A stretch of DNA of 64,000 nucleotides, taken from positions 25,617,506-25,681,505 of the forward strand of contig NC_035436.2 in the NCBI RefSeq assembly GCF_002127325.2, written 5' to 3'. The position numbers and the translations under genes were made by a program. This DNA comes from Helianthus annuus (taxonomy: Eukaryota; Streptophyta; Magnoliopsida; Asterales; Asteraceae). This document shows, piece by piece, positions 21,801-33,541 of the stretch; the first letter of the stretch is position 1; the number at the start of each line of letters is the position of its first letter. The notes below the pieces were generated by a model. The model worked only from the letters and a program-made list of their open reading frames with translations. It ran no database searches and was not told where the DNA came from.

Positions 21801-22205
21801 GCTGTGTTTTGTGCTTAGAGTACGTTTTAGGCACATCCCATCATTATATCTTATTCCTAGAGACGCAGTTCTACAACCCTTGTATCCTTACACACACTAT
21901 GGGTGTAGTAAAATATTTCTGGCTCATACAGGCCCTTAGAGGTAGTGTCTGCCTGATGCTGGCTTTATCAGCATGTTCAATAGGTTATCCGTTCAAATGC
22001 TACTGTGCTTTAAGTGCATCATGTTTGTCACTAGAGTTCAGTAAGTAAATAATGTACTGACGGAAATCAAGGTATGATGCAGATATGTACAAGTATCAAC
22101 AGTCAAGTAGCAGTTCATCAGTATTTTCAGTTAAGCACAGTAATTAAGCAACAATTAATAGTTAATTAAGTCGTACGGATACCTGGTTTAGTGAGGGTTG
22201 TCACA
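18835..22205 (-). repeat. T5 3' LTR (left copy)
   Basis: Plus-strand ends TGTCACACCC and GTTGTCACA. Minus-strand TATA TATAAAAAC at 21321-21329, followed by a CT-rich UTR-like stretch. No genes; AT-rich. Confidence 0.95.
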
Positions 22206-22242
22206 TTCTCCCCCCGTTAGAAAAATTTCGTCCCGAAATTTT
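22206..22242 (-). promoter_or_regulatory. T5 PPT and pre-PPT hairpin
   Basis: Minus strand: hairpin AAAATTTCG-GGA-CGAAATTTT (22222-22242, perfect 9-bp stem), then a purine run ending ACGGGGGGAGAA directly before TGTGACAACC, the LTR start. Only the first two bases of the hairpin overlap the end of the integrase ORF. Confidence 0.88.
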
Positions 22243-22645
22243 AAGTTCTGCTTGTAGAAGCAGGGTTCTCAGGAAATAAGTGGGGGTATTTCTCTTTCAT
22301 TCGGTCCTCACGCTCCCAGGTGAATTCAGGACCATGTCTAGCATTCCAACGAACTTTGACGAGCTTGACACTGCTCCGGCGGGTCTTGTTAACTTTCCAA
22401 TCCATGACCTCAACAGGTTCTTCAACGAAGTGGAGCGTGTCATCAACATGAATTTCGTCGGTAGGAATGGCAACGTTATCTTGTGTTGGACTTTTCTTCA
22501 GATTGGATACATGAAATGTATCGTGAACACCATTTAGTTCGGCAGGTAGGTCCAACTTGTATGCTACTAACCCGATTCTCTCCAAGATCTTGAACGGTCC
22601 AATATACCTCGGGTTCAACTTTCCACGTTTCCCAAAGCGTGCCAC
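22241..22645 (-). pseudogene. T5 pol, integrase C-terminal GPF module and chromodomain-like tail
   Basis: 134 codons: [19 protein letters not shown] (GPF/Y), FHVSNLKKS, then a chromodomain-like [20 protein letters not shown] end, and a short Ser/Pro tail. In frame with the preceding segment and separated from it only by a TAG at 22649-22651, where relatives have Trp in SPWKG; a G-to-A change explains it. The Met is internal. Confidence 0.9.
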
Positions 22646-22651
22646 ACCCTT

Positions 22652-23104
22652 CTAGGGTGATACCTTCAACAAAACCATCTCACCAACCTCAAACTCTAGA
22701 GGTTTCCTGCTTCCATCTGCGTAGGCTTTCTGCATGTCACGAGCCGCACTGATGCGGTCCCGTATCTGTGCGATCTTATCTGTGGTTTCCTGTACCATTT
22801 CAGGACCAACCAATTGTCTATCACCTGCGTCAGCCCAACAAAGCGGCAATCTGCACTTGCGCCCATATAAAGCTTCGAATGGCGCGGCACCAATACTGGT
22901 GTGGTAGCTGTTGTTGTATGAAAACTCAACCAAAGGCAAATGCTTATCCCAGCTACCGCCCAAATCCATCACACATGCTCTCAGCATGTCTTCTAACGTC
23001 TGAATCGTCCGCTCGCTTTGACCGTCGGTCTGCGGGTGAAAAGCTGTGCTCATATTCAACTTGGAGCCAAAAGCTTCCTGGAAGGATTGCCATATCCTTG
23101 ACAC
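22652..23104 (-). pseudogene. T5 pol, integrase core segment after a frameshift
   Basis: 150 codons with [19 protein letters not shown] (catalytic Glu in SER), [20 protein letters not shown] and the linker to VLLKVSP. Real coding in this frame starts slightly upstream near 23135, where the long pol ORF loses frame by one base just after HGVPLS. The second catalytic Asp (SDR-type motif) falls at that break. Confidence 0.88.
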
Positions 23105-25920
23105 GAACCTTCCGTTTCTATCAGAGATAACGAGAGAGGTACTCCATGGCGTGTAACAATCTCTCTCATGTAAATTTCGGCCAGTTTGCTCGCATTATCC
23201 TTCTCTCGGATAGGTAGGAAGTGTGCTGACTTCGTTAAACGGTCCACTATTACCCAAATAGTGTCATGGCCTCTTGGCGTTCTTGGCAACTTCGTAATAA
23301 AATCCATAGAGATTTGTTCCCACTTCCACTTGGGAATCTCTGGTTGTTGCAGAAGTCCTGAAGGCTTCTGGTATTCTGCCTTAACCTTGGCACATGTTAA
23401 GCACTTGCTCACATAAACTGCAACATCGCCTTTCATCCTAGGCCACCAATAATAATCTTTAAGATCCTGGTATATCTTATCCGCTCCCGGGTGGATAGAG
23501 TACCGCGATTTGTGAGCTTCATCGCAAATAACCTTCCTTAAACCACCAAACAAAGGAACCCAAATCCTGTTCTCAAAACACAACGTTCCTTCCCTGTTTG
23601 GTACCAATAACTTCTCCATCCCACGGAGATACTCTTCTTCAAGGTTTCTTTCCTTGAGAGCCTCTTTCTGCGCGGCACGGATGCGCAAAGAAAGATCGGT
23701 CTGAATAATCATTTCCAAAGCCCTAACCCTTATGGGCTTAATTCTCTCTTTACGACTTAGGGCATCGGCGACCACATTCGCCTTCCCTGGGTGATACTTT
23801 ATCTCACAGTCGTAGTCGTTCAACAGCTCGACCCATCGTCTTTGCCTCATGTTCAACTCCTTCTGGTTGAATATATGCTGGAGGCTCTTGTGATCGGTGA
23901 AGATCGTACACTTCGTACCATAAAGGTAGTGTCTCCAGATCTTCAAAGCAAAGACCACTGCGCCAAGCTCCAAATCGTGAGTGGTATAGTTCTTTTCGTG
24001 TACCTTCAGTTGGCGTGACGCGTAGGCAATAACCTTTTGACGTTGCATCAACACACAACCCAATCCTTGACGCGAGGCGTCGCAGTATACCACAAAATCA
24101 TCTGTACCTTCCGGTAGAGCTAAGATTGGCGCGTTACAAAGCTTATCTTTCAATATCTGAAACGCTTCATTCTGTTTGATTCCCCAATCAAAGTTCTTAT
24201 CCTTCTGCGTGAGGAGTGTCAATGGTTGAGCGATCTTTGAAAAGTTCTCGATGAATCTTCGATAATAGCCAGCCAAACCCAAGAATTGCCGAATCTCGGT
24301 TGGCGTCTTTGGCGTTTCCCAATCTTTGATCGCCTCGATCTTGGTGGGGTCCACGTGGATTCCATCTCCGTTCACCACGTGCCCAAGGAATTGCACTTCC
24401 CTTAGCCAAAACTCGCACTTAGAGAATTTGGCGTACAACTGTTCTTTCTTCAGCAACTCCAGAATGGCTCTAAGATGCTGCTCGTGCTCAGCCTTCGTCT
24501 TTGAATAAATCAAAATATCATCGATGAATACAATCACGAACTTATCCAAGTACGGCTTGCAAACTCGATTCATCAAATCCATGAACACTGCAGGTGCGTT
24601 TGTCAAACCAAACGGCATAACGAGAAACTCGTAGTGTCCATATCGAGTTCTGAAGGCTGTCTTTGGGATACTCTCCTCTTGTATCCGTAACTGATGGTAT
24701 CCAGATCGAAGATCGATCTTTGAATAGAAGCTTGAACCTTGTAGTTGGTCAAATAGATCATCGATTCTTGGCAGGGGATACCTATTCTTGATCGTCAGCT
24801 TGTTCAACTCTCTATAGTCAATGCACATGCGGAAACTACCGTCCTTCTTCTTCACAAACAAAACTGGAGCTCCCCAAGGCGAGAAGCTCGGTCGGATAAA
24901 CCCCTTGTCTAACAACTCTTGAAGTCGTGTCGACAGTTCTTGCATCTCAGACGGAGCAAGTCTGTAGGGTGCCTTAGCCACAGGCGCGGCGCCTGGAACT
25001 AAGTCAATGCGAAACTCCACTTGCCTTTGAGGCGGCAATCCAGGCAAATCTTCTGGAAAGACTTCTGGGTATTCCCTCATGACAGGGATGTCTTCGATCT
25101 TCGGCTCAGCAGCCTTTTTATCCACAATGTGTGCTAGAAAAGCAACACATCCTTTCTGCAAACACTTTCTCGCTTTCAGGCAGCTAATCATTCTTAACGG
25201 TGTCTCACGCTTCTCCCCATGAACAACAATGGTCTCTCCATCATCGGCCGGGATACGAATAATCTTCTCGTGACAAACTATCTCGGCCTTGTTACTCGCT
25301 AACCAATCCATCCCTACTACCACGTCGAAGCTTCCCAACTGGACTGGTAGTAGATCCAGAGCGAACTCATGCTCTCCTAATTCGATTACGCAACCTCGAA
25401 TCACCTCGTTAGCCTCTACTAACTTCCCATTCGCTAATTCGATCGAGTATGGAATATCTAATTTACTAGCGGCTAAACCAAGCATATTCTTAAATTCTAA
25501 CGATACGAAGCTGTAATCGGCACCAGTATCAAACAAAACGGATGCATAGCGTTGGTTTACAGGGAACGTACCAGTGACAACATTGGGATCCTGGCGCGCT
25601 TCCCTTGCTTCTATGTTGAAAACCCTTCCGCGTGCTTGGTTTAATTCCGGGCAATTCCTTTTGTAATGCCCAACATCACCGCAGTTAAAACATCCAGGCC
25701 TCTGCCCGTTCCCTCCATTGTTTCCCGCTTGGTTGTTTCCCTGATTTCGATTCATGGCGCCCGCTTGGTTAGCATGATTGGCACGGTTTCCATCACCTCC
25801 CTGGTTTCCTTGTGGGCGGTTCCCAGCACCACCACGATTATTCCTATTCCCATATCCTCCTTGGCCTCCCGGCCAGCAGTTGCCCAACAAGTCTCCTTCA
25901 GGTGGCCAGCCTTGCCACAT
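23056..25920 (-). CDS. T5 Gag C-terminus, protease, RT, RNase H, integrase N-terminus
   Basis: 954-codon frame. A Gly/Asn-rich linker leads to the knuckle [14 protein letters not shown] (residue about 77), retropepsin [13 protein letters not shown] (about 129, intact active site), RT with [25 protein letters not shown] and [10 protein letters not shown] (near 24515), RNase H ([29 protein letters not shown]), the HHCC zinc domain ([11 protein letters not shown] ... CLTC) and the start of the core ([13 protein letters not shown]). First residues before about 25890 are out of frame. The true start is gag at 26852, joined over a one-base slip; the last about 25 residues follow a second slip near 23135. 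Most complete pol in the window. Confidence 0.93.
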   Translation of the reverse strand: MWQGWPPEGDLLGNCWPGGQGGYGNRNNRGGAGNRPQGNQGGDGNRANHANQAGAMNRNQGNNQAGNNGGNGQRPGCFNCGDVGHYKRNCPELNQARGRVFNIEAREARQDPNVVTGTFPVNQRYASVLFDTGADYSFVSLEFKNMLGLAASKLDIPYSIELANGKLVEANEVIRGCVIELGEHEFALDLLPVQLGSFDVVVGMDWLASNKAEIVCHEKIIRIPADDGETIVVHGEKRETPLRMISCLKARKCLQKGCVAFLAHIVDKKAAEPKIEDIPVMREYPEVFPEDLPGLPPQRQVEFRIDLVPGAAPVAKAPYRLAPSEMQELSTRLQELLDKGFIRPSFSPWGAPVLFVKKKDGSFRMCIDYRELNKLTIKNRYPLPRIDDLFDQLQGSSFYSKIDLRSGYHQLRIQEESIPKTAFRTRYGHYEFLVMPFGLTNAPAVFMDLMNRVCKPYLDKFVIVFIDDILIYSKTKAEHEQHLRAILELLKKEQLYAKFSKCEFWLREVQFLGHVVNGDGIHVDPTKIEAIKDWETPKTPTEIRQFLGLAGYYRRFIENFSKIAQPLTLLTQKDKNFDWGIKQNEAFQILKDKLCNAPILALPEGTDDFVVYCDASRQGLGCVLMQRQKVIAYASRQLKVHEKNYTTHDLELGAVVFALKIWRHYLYGTKCTIFTDHKSLQHIFNQKELNMRQRRWVELLNDYDCEIKYHPGKANVVADALSRKERIKPIRVRALEMIIQTDLSLRIRAAQKEALKERNLEEEYLRGMEKLLVPNREGTLCFENRIWVPLFGGLRKVICDEAHKSRYSIHPGADKIYQDLKDYYWWPRMKGDVAVYVSKCLTCAKVKAEYQKPSGLLQQPEIPKWKWEQISMDFITKLPRTPRGHDTIWVIVDRLTKSAHFLPIREKDNASKLAEIYMREIVTRHGVPLSLSLIETEGSCQGYGNPSRKLLAPS

Positions 25921-26852
25921 GCTTCACAAACCTTTAACCCACAACGACCAGAGTGATGTCGTTGGCATGAGTTGCACTTGGGTTGTGCACCCATATATCC
26001 CTTACTTTTCTTTCTCCCACCAGCTGTATCTTGAGCTGGCGCATTCGATTCCCCTTTCTTAACCACCATCCCGGTGCCCTGCTTGAAATTTGAAAACTTC
26101 CATTTATTCCCACTTGACGACTCCACATGAGTCTCCTTCTTCTTGGGCTCAGTTTCATCAAACTTGTTCAAACGAATTGCCTCTTCGGTGAGAGCCACAC
26201 TCAAATCAATGGCTTCTGTGATAGTTGCAGGTTTGGAGGAGGTCACCATGCTGATTATTTGAGGAGCCAATCCCCAAATGAAGCGTTCAATTCTCTTGAA
26301 CTCAGGTGTAACCATGTAGGGTACCACATGCGACAAGTCGTGGAACCTCTGAACATACTCTGCTATCTTAGGACCTTCCATTTTTAGATGCCAAAACTCG
26401 GTCTCCAATCTCTGAATTTCAGCGCGAGAACAGTACTTCTTGCGCATGAGTTCTTTCAGCTCGGTCCATGTCAGTGCGTAAGCAGCAGCTTCGCCAAGTG
26501 TTTGGACTTGTAGATTCCACCATGATAGGGCTCCATCTAAAAATAGCCCTGAGATGTAAGTGACTTGTTGATCCAGCGCGCATTTGCTCATGCGAAGTAC
26601 GGATTCGGTTTTCTCAGCCCAGCGGACGAAAGCAACAGCACCACCCGTGCCATCGAAGTTTACGGGCTTGCAGTCCAAGAACTGTTTGTAGGTGCACCCA
26701 TGCGGTGGATTGTTGTTGTTGCCCGTGTTGCCAGAGTTGCTTCCACTCATTCCTCCTTGAGAGGCAGCATATTGAGCAATAGCAGCAGCAATGACTTGCT
26801 GTAGTTCGTCCTGAGTAGTGGGCATTGGCTGAGGTTGACGTCTTGGCGGCAT
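25752..26852 (-). CDS. T5 Gag
   Basis: Starts [17 protein letters not shown], the same MPPRR start as T3 and T4. Gag core: [51 protein letters not shown]. First zinc region [31 protein letters not shown]. It goes out of frame near 25890, before the Gly/Asn-rich linker and second knuckle, which continue in the 23056-25920 frame. Known: Gag forms the particle and binds RNA. I read the slip as mutation, not programmed, because T1, T3 and T6 fuse Gag and protease in one frame and I see no slippery heptamer. Confidence 0.93.
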   Translation of the reverse strand: MPPRRQPQPMPTTQDELQQVIAAAIAQYAASQGGMSGSNSGNTGNNNNPPHGCTYKQFLDCKPVNFDGTGGAVAFVRWAEKTESVLRMSKCALDQQVTYISGLFLDGALSWWNLQVQTLGEAAAYALTWTELKELMRKKYCSRAEIQRLETEFWHLKMEGPKIAEYVQRFHDLSHVVPYMVTPEFKRIERFIWGLAPQIISMVTSSKPATITEAIDLSVALTEEAIRLNKFDETEPKKKETHVESSSGNKWKFSNFKQGTGMVVKKGESNAPAQDTAGGRKKSKGYMGAQPKCNSCQRHHSGRCGLKVCEACGKAGHLKETCWATAGREAKEDMGIGIIVVVLGTAHKETREVMETVPIMLTKRAP

Positions 26853-26880
26853 CTTCTAAAGATGTATACGTCGGTCAGGC
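26853..26880 (-). promoter_or_regulatory. Putative 3' splice site before T5 gag
   Basis: Minus strand ATACATCTTTAG ends at 26856, three bases before the gag ATG. The tract is modest but the position matches the other elements. Inferred. Confidence 0.4.
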
Positions 26881-26916
26881 CATAATAAAGCGTACGTATA
26901 TCGTAATAGTAATAGC

Positions 26917-27089
26917 ACATAACATCTCATGTTATCAATATATCACACACAACATCCCATGTTACGATTATTATACACACAACATCCCATGTCACAAATA
27001 TTATATACACAACATCCCATGTCCCAACATCCCATGTCACAAGTATTATATACACAACATCCCATGTCCCAACATCCCATGTCACAAAA
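26917..27089. repeat. T5 leader minisatellite built on ACATCCCATG
   Basis: Units of about 30 bp (ACACAACATCCCATGTCACAA + TATTATAT) with extra 15-bp CCCAACATCCCATGT insertions, between the pre-gag ORF and gag. CATG-centred. Gives a repetitive plus-strand ORF that I treat as chance. Confidence 0.88.
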
Positions 27090-27379
27090 ATATAAATAAG
27101 CAATCAAGTGAACCAGATATGGTGAGAATACTGCGATTGCCATATATATCGAGACCACAATGTAGTAAGTGTATCAGTACATCACTGTGTCATACAATCA
27201 TCAATCAATTAGGGGCTACATCACCCCTGTCCAAAAACTATATCATGTCAGTGTCAAATACATCAAGTACATCAAATAAGTGTCAACAAAAGTCAGTATC
27301 ATCAGCTGGTCTCCAAAATGATGTGCAGTCACAATCGCTGTCGTCTCACCAACGTCTACCTATACAGCACTGATGAGCT

Positions 27380-28957
27380 CTATGCGGATGGCGGGGGAGG
27401 AGGGGGAAAGTGAGGGTAAAGCAAGCGGCGTAACAGAAGCCAATCCTCCTCCATAGCCTGCTGAGTGCGAATAACAGAAGCAACCTGCTGCTCTAGTGTA
27501 AAGAGACGAGCAGCAAAATCTGGGGGTAATGATCGACCTGGCTAAAGAGGGGAGTGTATCTGACCATGGCATGAACATGGTGGCAGCTGAGCTCTCTCGA
27601 GTTCCTGGAGTCGCTGCGTGTGTGACTCATGCTGATGAACGAAGGACATCAAAACGTCCTCTATAGTGTGTCCAACATGAAACGAATGGTATGGGTCAGT
27701 AGGTGGCATGGCTGATGGCGTCGACCAAAGCAAAGGCTCACTGGTGGGGTCAAATGGTGCCACATGAAATGGTGAAGTAGAGGGTGGAACAGATGACATC
27801 TGGGGCATGAAGGGAATAGACATCAGTACGTGCCCAAAAGGATGGGCTGAAGAGCCCTCTCCAGGCCTCGCTGGAGGTACAAACTGAGGAACCTGAAAAG
27901 TAAAATCAACAGGTCGTGTAACAGGGATCTGAGGGGGCAAAGGTGGAACGTCCTCGTCAGCAGGTATCCAACCGTGCTGAGCATCCTCATCGGGTGGATC
28001 CATGTGGTCAGCAAATAGTGCGTGCTCAGGCTCGAGTGGAATGGGATCAAATGGAGGAACAATGACAGGGTCAACTGGTGCAACAAGATGGTCGACCGGT
28101 ATATCAGCAACAAAAGGTGGATCAACAACAGGATCGATAGCAACAACATGATCACCCTCCAGATGATCATCAACGGGCGGGTCAGCCAGAACGGGCTCAA
28201 CTGGGATGCCAGCATGTACGGGGTCATGCTCGGGCATAGGATCTAGAGCAGCTGCCTGCTCAGGAGCCAAGGCAGGCTCATGGTCATCAAAAGCCATATC
28301 AAAGTCGAACTCAGGATCAATAGGGTCAACTGGATCAGCGGGGTCCTCCATGGGCTGGTCCATCGGGATAAACTCAATGTCGTGATCCGGGTCAAATCCC
28401 GGAGGAAAGACGGGATCAGAATCCTCTATGTCGTCATGCTCGAATGCAAAGCTCGGAATAGGTGCTGCTGAGGATGCCTGGTCAGGATCCGAGTCGTGTG
28501 CAAAGTGCTGTGCGCTCACCTCGTGAGAAGGTGCGGATGCCACAGACTCAAAGGAGTCTGGGACCGGTGAATGTGCGGGTGAGTCCTCAGCAGGGGCGTC
28601 AGCGATCATCAGAAGATCGCCAGCGGGAAGAAGGGCTGCATCCGGAATCTCATCCTCAAAAGGCACGTCCTCAAACAAATCGATATCGCCGTCAGCCTCG
28701 GCGTCGAGTAGCAAGTCATATGCGGGATAGTCGGCTAAAGGAATAGGAGCTGGTATCACAACTAGGGGTAAGTACTCAGCAGGAGGGTCATCAATAGGCT
28801 CATCAGCGCCATCGGGCAGAGCGAAGGGCTGGAAGTCATCGTCCTCAGTGCTCGTGTAGTCGGAGGTATGCACCTCGTGCTCTGAGGATATAATGTCGTC
28901 AGATACTATGGGTAAAGGTCCGGTGGTATCCGAATCACCCGTGCCTGGTGAGTCCAT
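27380..28957 (-). pseudogene. T5 pre-gag ORF: acidic, Pro/Asp-rich protein of unknown function
   Basis: Start chosen at MDSPGTGDSDTTG (28957): a strong acceptor-like TTTGTGTTTGTGTTACAG ends 4 bases upstream, so the in-frame Met at 28978 would be intronic. About 470 codons to a TAG at 27542-27544, then a further 53 codons in the same frame with a heptad-like LEQQV...QQAMEEDWLLLRRLL segment and a poly-Pro end to a stop at 27380. So the TAG looks secondary. Composition: very acidic, repeated DP, PVDP and PIDP motifs, no zinc knuckle, no predicted membrane segment by eye. C-terminal leucine-rich HTQRLQELERAQ suggests a short coiled coil. Same place as the T6 ORF at 52966; overall layout (disordered acidic/Pro body, coiled C-end) is alike, sequence similarity weak. 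Function unknown. Confidence 0.75.
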
Positions 28958-28985
28958 GTGTCTGTAACACAAACACAAATATGCA
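28958..28985 (-). promoter_or_regulatory. Putative 3' splice site before T5 pre-gag ORF
   Basis: Minus strand TTTGTGTTTGTGTTACAG followed by ACAC and ATG. Long T/G-rich tract, a CTGAT branch-like motif about 38 bases upstream. Best acceptor-like site in T5. Confidence 0.55.
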
Positions 28986-29039
28986 CAAATAATCAGTAAA
29001 TCAGGTAATCACATAAGCTACCAAATAATAATCACATAA

Positions 29040-29250
29040 TCCTCCTAGTCCCACTAGCCAATTTTTCCCAGCCTCCCAGACTGCTCTTCGTAGTCCCACT
29101 AGCCTCCCAGTCTCTCAGACTGACTCCCTAGTCCCACTAGTCAATTCTCCCAGCCTCCCAGACTGACTCCCTAGTCCCACTAGACAACTACCTCGATCCA
29201 TTGGACCGAGCCTCGGCCTCCCAGACCGAGCCTCAGCCTCCCAGACTGAG
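29040..29250. repeat. T5 leader CT-rich short repeats
   Basis: Repeated CCTAGTCCCACTAG and CAGCCTCCCAGACTGA blocks (plus strand) just inside the PBS. CCTAGT...ACTAG arms can pair. No ORF. Confidence 0.8.
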
Positions 29251-29400
29251 CCTAAAAATAATAAATAAAATGCGCTCAACATTTGTTTATAAAAAGGTTT
29301 TGGATCTGGACTTAAGTGGTATGCAGTAAAAATGTTTTCGTGAGAGCCCTAGTGATCATAGTCTAGACTCGAGAAGGAATCCTAGTTCGCTATGATCAGA

Positions 29401-29412
29401 GCTCTGATACCA
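29401..29412 (-). other. T5 primer binding site, tRNA-iMet
   Basis: Minus strand TGGTATCAGAGC, 3 bases after the 5' LTR end at 29416. Confidence 0.95.
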
Positions 29413-29415
29413 AGC

Positions 29416-32400
29416 TGTCACACCCTGGCTTTGCGGAAGCGTGGTTAATTTGGTGTGACTTCTTAATACCATAGCTTAAACATAACAAGCTATATGAATT
29501 TAAAATATGCAAGATCATCCATTAAAATAAAATATCAAAAGATTGTCTTAACGGGTTGACACCCTTTCAACCATAAACTTGTCCCACGAACATTACAACC
29601 CTAAACATAACATAACATAACATGATTCGAGGACTGTGACTTGTCCAGGAAAGAGTCACATTCCCCAAACCCTGGATGACCTCGGTGACTAATGCAGCGG
29701 AAAACATGCCATACCGTGCCAGATCTTTAATTCCTTGAAATACATGTAAGTTGAAAAATCAACAATAATGTTGAGCGAGTTCATGCGAAAGTGAGTAAAT
29801 AAACCTTTGTATTTATCAAAAACCCTGGTATGTAGCAAATAAGGAAAAAGAGATCACCAATGGTTTGCAAGGCCATTGATATGTGTGAAATGCAAGTAGG
29901 AAGGCTCAAACCTAGCAAATTTATGCGTCGGGAACAAAGTCATCCCAAGGTCCGTTATGCTGGACCTGGGACTGGGCTCGCTACACCCAAATAGATCTAC
30001 CGCTCCTGCCCCTCGGTCCTACCCTGAGGATTAATGACCTCAAGTTTCCGCCTACCCATTCACATGATCTAAAAGTAACCCTCCTTACGCTACCATACCA
30101 TGTATAAAGTAATCATAACCATTGTAACATGTATTTCACCCCCGCAGTTTAGAAAACTGAAAAAAGTTAAGAGAAAAGGGGGACATGAACTCACAGTCAG
30201 TGCGTCGCTATACCAAGTACTCCGAATGTCAGGCAGCTGTGCAACGACCTACATGTGCTAATTCTATTAGACGGATGGCCGTGCCTTAGCTTTATAGTTT
30301 AAGTTTCGGGAACAGTTAGACAACCGTTCTTTGTATATACTTGGTAATTAATTTCCTTCCCAAGGATGGGGGATTTAATACATGTGCGATCAATTTATAA
30401 CATTAAGTCTCACTTAATATATTTTTACTTCTTATTCCAAAATATAAATAATTTTCTCAAAAATATTATATTTTCTCTTCACTTAATACTTTCCAAAATA
30501 ATATGTAAGTTACGTTTTAGTAATCGTGTGGTAATAATAATTACCGTTGTAACTCATATGTTTGTCGTGTAAGCGTTTGTATTATTTTGGGTTCGTCAAC
30601 GTTTGTAAATATTATTTTTACTCTAAAAATAATATTTATATATTTTCACAAAATAATCATAAACAGTGTGGTGAAAAATATATTTATCGAATAAATATTT
30701 ATCACGTTTAGTTTTTGTGAAAGTCCCACCTCCGATTATTTAATAAATAAAGTCATGGCGAAATATATTTTGAAAACATCTCAAAAATAGTTTAACACTT
30801 GTAAATAATTCTAAGTGTTAGATTTTAGAAAAATTTCGCCAGAGTTTCCCCTGTAACTGGAGGTGGCCACGCTTTCAAGCGTATCATTTTCTTTTACAAA
30901 ATCACTTCAACAATTTCTTGATTCAATCAAACAATTTCCGACACATCAAACTAATTTCAACACACCAAACTTGCCGACTAGTATGTAAATCGCATTATTA
31001 TATGAACTTGTAGTTTTTCTGAAAACTATAGTGTAGATCTCCTTATATTTGGTGGATCTATGTGTAAGATAGTTTAATCTTGTAAAAACCCCGTTTTTAG
31101 AATAAATCATTCTTTACAACTTCCCGACAACTTTTATAAAAATGGTTACTTTGTCGGATCTTTCATTTCACAAGTGTTTATACACTTGTAGTTTGTAAAA
31201 ATCATATTTGTTAGTGTGTCATACGACTTTTATAAAACATGATTTTCTCGACACTTGGTCTTACGAAAATACCACTTGCAGATCCGTAGATCCGCTAGTT
31301 TTAAACACCATTTTACTAGTAAAATTACTTTTACACAAGTTCATGTCTTTTGATGTGGTAGAGTTTCACCCTTTAACCCTTGTACTGATATAAACAAGCT
31401 TATGTCAAGATCTATGATCTTAACAAAGTCGGGTTAAACGATGATCCGAGCCACCACATCGTAGATCGGGCCTAAATAATCACCATATTCAAACACTACA
31501 ACTTTTACACAAGTTATGATCTTTTATCCAACAAAAGTCAAGTTTTAGTAAACTTTAAAGATTCAAAAGATGGGTTTCCGCATTTTAACCGTTATAAATC
31601 ATATTAACCACTTTAGATATGTTCGAGAATGAGTTTTAAACATTATACCTCTAGCTCGGGGCTAGGGAAGATTCTAGGCGAAAATGAGGTGGATAAAAGC
31701 TAAGTAACGAGGTCCTTCCACTTCCGTTTGCTCCAAGCCTCCTAATACGTAACCCGTGAAGCTTGTATATACTTGGAATGGAGAGATCAAGATCGAACAA
31801 TGGGTGTGTAGGTGGTGGGGGTTTCGGCCGAGAGTGGGGAGAGCAAGAGAGAAAGAGTGTGTTGGGTGATTAAGTGTGAGAAATCTCATGTGTTATGTCA
31901 TGTTTTTATAGACAAAAATCTTGTTCTTGATCCAATGGTTAGTGTGCTCCCTAGATATTAAACATAACTTAATTAAATAATTAAAAGTTGTACTCTCTAG
32001 TTACATGAGGACCAAACCGGCCCAAGGGGGGGGGTCCTATGGTTCGATTTCAAATGTGTAGTTAGGACTTAGTTACGTTAAGTAGGTTAACTTTAGGGGT
32101 TAACTCCGTTAGTTGTATGATACGTTATAAAGCGGGTGTTAGGGTAATCAGGGACCCTAACTGGCTCAGAAAAAGGCCAATAATATTTCTGGCAATATTT
32201 TTATGTTCCGGGTATAGTCCGGTTGTTCGGTTGTATAGTAATCCGTTAAAGTGCTTAAGTAATCTTTTAAGCGTCGTAAATGATATTTTTAGTGACACAA
32301 TTTATTTCCAAAAGTGTCAGGAATATTTCCTCATGTTTTGGCACTTTATTAGTTAGCTAGAAGCTGGTATGTTAGTAAAAGTGCTGTGTTTTGTGCTTAG

Positions 32401-32787
32401 AGTACGTTTTAGGCACATCCCATCATTATATCTTATTCCTAGAGACGCAGTTCTACAACCCTTGTATCCTTACACACACTATGGGTGTAGTAAAATATTT
32501 CTGGCTCATACAGGCCCTTAGAGGCAGTGTCTGCCTGATGCTGGCTTTATCAGCATGTTCAATAGGTTATCCGTTCAAATGCTACTGTGCTTTAAGTGCA
32601 TCATGTTTGTCACTAGAGTTCAGTAAGTAAATAATGTAGTGACGGAAATCAAGGTATGATGCAGATATGTACAAGTATCAACAGTCAAGTAGCAGTTCAT
32701 CAGTATTTTCAGTTAAGCACAGTAATTAAGCAACAATTAATAGTTAATTAAGTCGTACGGATACCTGGTTTAGTGAGGGTTGTCACA
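29416..32787 (-). repeat. T5 5' LTR (right copy)
   Basis: Same ends as the left copy. Minus-strand TATAAAAAC at 31902-31910 lies about 880 bases in; a UTR-like CT-rich stretch follows, with a weak donor-like AGAG|GTATAA at 31643-31648, then about 2.2 kb of AT-rich R/U5 without genes. Confidence 0.95.
31902..31910 (-). promoter_or_regulatory. T5 5' LTR TATA box
   Basis: Minus strand TATAAAAAC followed by ACTTAATCACCCAACACACT and a CT-rich leader, as at plant start sites. Duplicate in the 3' LTR at 21321. Confidence 0.6.
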
Positions 32788-32792
32788 TTATG
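32788..32792. repeat. T5 target site duplication, right (TTATG)
   Basis: Matches 18830-18834. Confidence 0.93.
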
Positions 32793-33072
32793 AAGTGGTA
32801 CTTTATAATCCAAGGGACTTAACTGTAACGTAGAAGTCCATTAAGGATTTTAAGTAATACCTTTGGGTATCCTACGATGAATCTCTTGTACAAGGATGTA
32901 GGATTCTACGAGGATTTGGATAACATAATTTGGATCACACAACAACACATAAGGGAACACATAAGCACAAAGTCACATAATTGTTTAACTTAATTATAAT
33001 TTGTTATTAACTTGTTTATCGATTGAATACGGATATGGAAACCAGTCGACGGGCTTCAATGTCCACTGGGAT

Positions 33073-33417
33073 CTATCTGAGAAGATAGGAAGATCTCCCA
33101 AAATTCGATTTTTGATTACAAGGAATCACCACATTCGAATTAAGGCATACAACAATTAAGGACTTACGGAAAATCCTTAGGTACCCTATTAAAGATTTAT
33201 AGTGGTACTTTGGGTATTCGTCACGTGTTGTAACTTGCGCCTTGTATTTCGTTTTCCTTAGTAGAAACGGGTACTTAGGAATTTCGTGGAAGACGCAAGA
33301 GATCATAGAATGGGAGAATTTTGGGGGTAGTTTGTTCTTCAAGGAATACGGTTCTTTGATTGTCGGTATTGTAAGGGATATGTCGTTTATACATGCAACC
33401 ACAGAAATACATTGCAA
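33073..33417 (-). CDS. T4 left copy, 114-codon ORF of unknown function
   Basis: MQCISVVACINDISLTIPTI... to FGRSSYLLR, 3' of gag. The sister copy (39605-39949) has the same length with two residue changes. As the copies are a recent tandem, this is weak support for coding. No motif recognised; it lies where an autonomous element has pol but shows no protease or RT signature. Confidence 0.3.
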   Translation of the reverse strand: MQCISVVACINDISLTIPTIKEPYSLKNKLPPKFSHSMISCVFHEIPKYPFLLRKTKYKAQVTTRDEYPKYHYKSLIGYLRIFRKSLIVVCLNSNVVIPCNQKSNFGRSSYLLR

Positions 33418-33541
33418 CGTAAATAAGGGATTTATTTATAAACAACGATAACAACTATTTCTTGGACCTTGACAACAAAAGAAAATAATACATAAGACGT
33501 GATTATTTCTAAACGATGTTGTCTTCTAGTCAGTCAGATGC

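Larger units (their letters stand above)
18835..32787 (-). mobile_element. T5: Ty3/gypsy chromovirus with pre-gag ORF, inserted in T4
   Basis: LTRs 18835-22205 (3371 bp) and 29416-32787 (3372 bp), PBS at 29401, PPT at 22206, TSD TTATG both sides, and an empty site in the sister T4 copy. Minus-strand order: pre-gag ORF, gag, protease, RT, RNase H, integrase, chromodomain-like tail. By eye the LTRs differ at a couple of dozen positions. Defects: two frameshifts (near 25890 and 23135), one stop in integrase (22649) and one in the pre-gag ORF (27542). Likely Tekay/Del-type; same lineage as T3. Confidence 0.95.

Noticed and set aside
21535..22048. 79-codon ORFs conserved at 21535/32117 and 21809/32391
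   Set aside because: They are conserved because the two T5 LTRs are nearly identical; no start context or family.
25752..25920. Programmed frameshift between T5 Gag and Pol
   Set aside because: T1, T3 and T6 fuse Gag and protease in one frame, and I see no slippery site; a one-base mutation is simpler.
26825..27373. 182-codon plus-strand ORF rich in HNIPC repeats
   Set aside because: Built from the ACATCCCATG minisatellite and antisense to T5; no support as a gene.
27542..28978. MCLCYRH N-terminal extension of the T5 pre-gag ORF
   Set aside because: The seven codons overlap a strong splice-acceptor-like tract; Met at 28957 is the better start.
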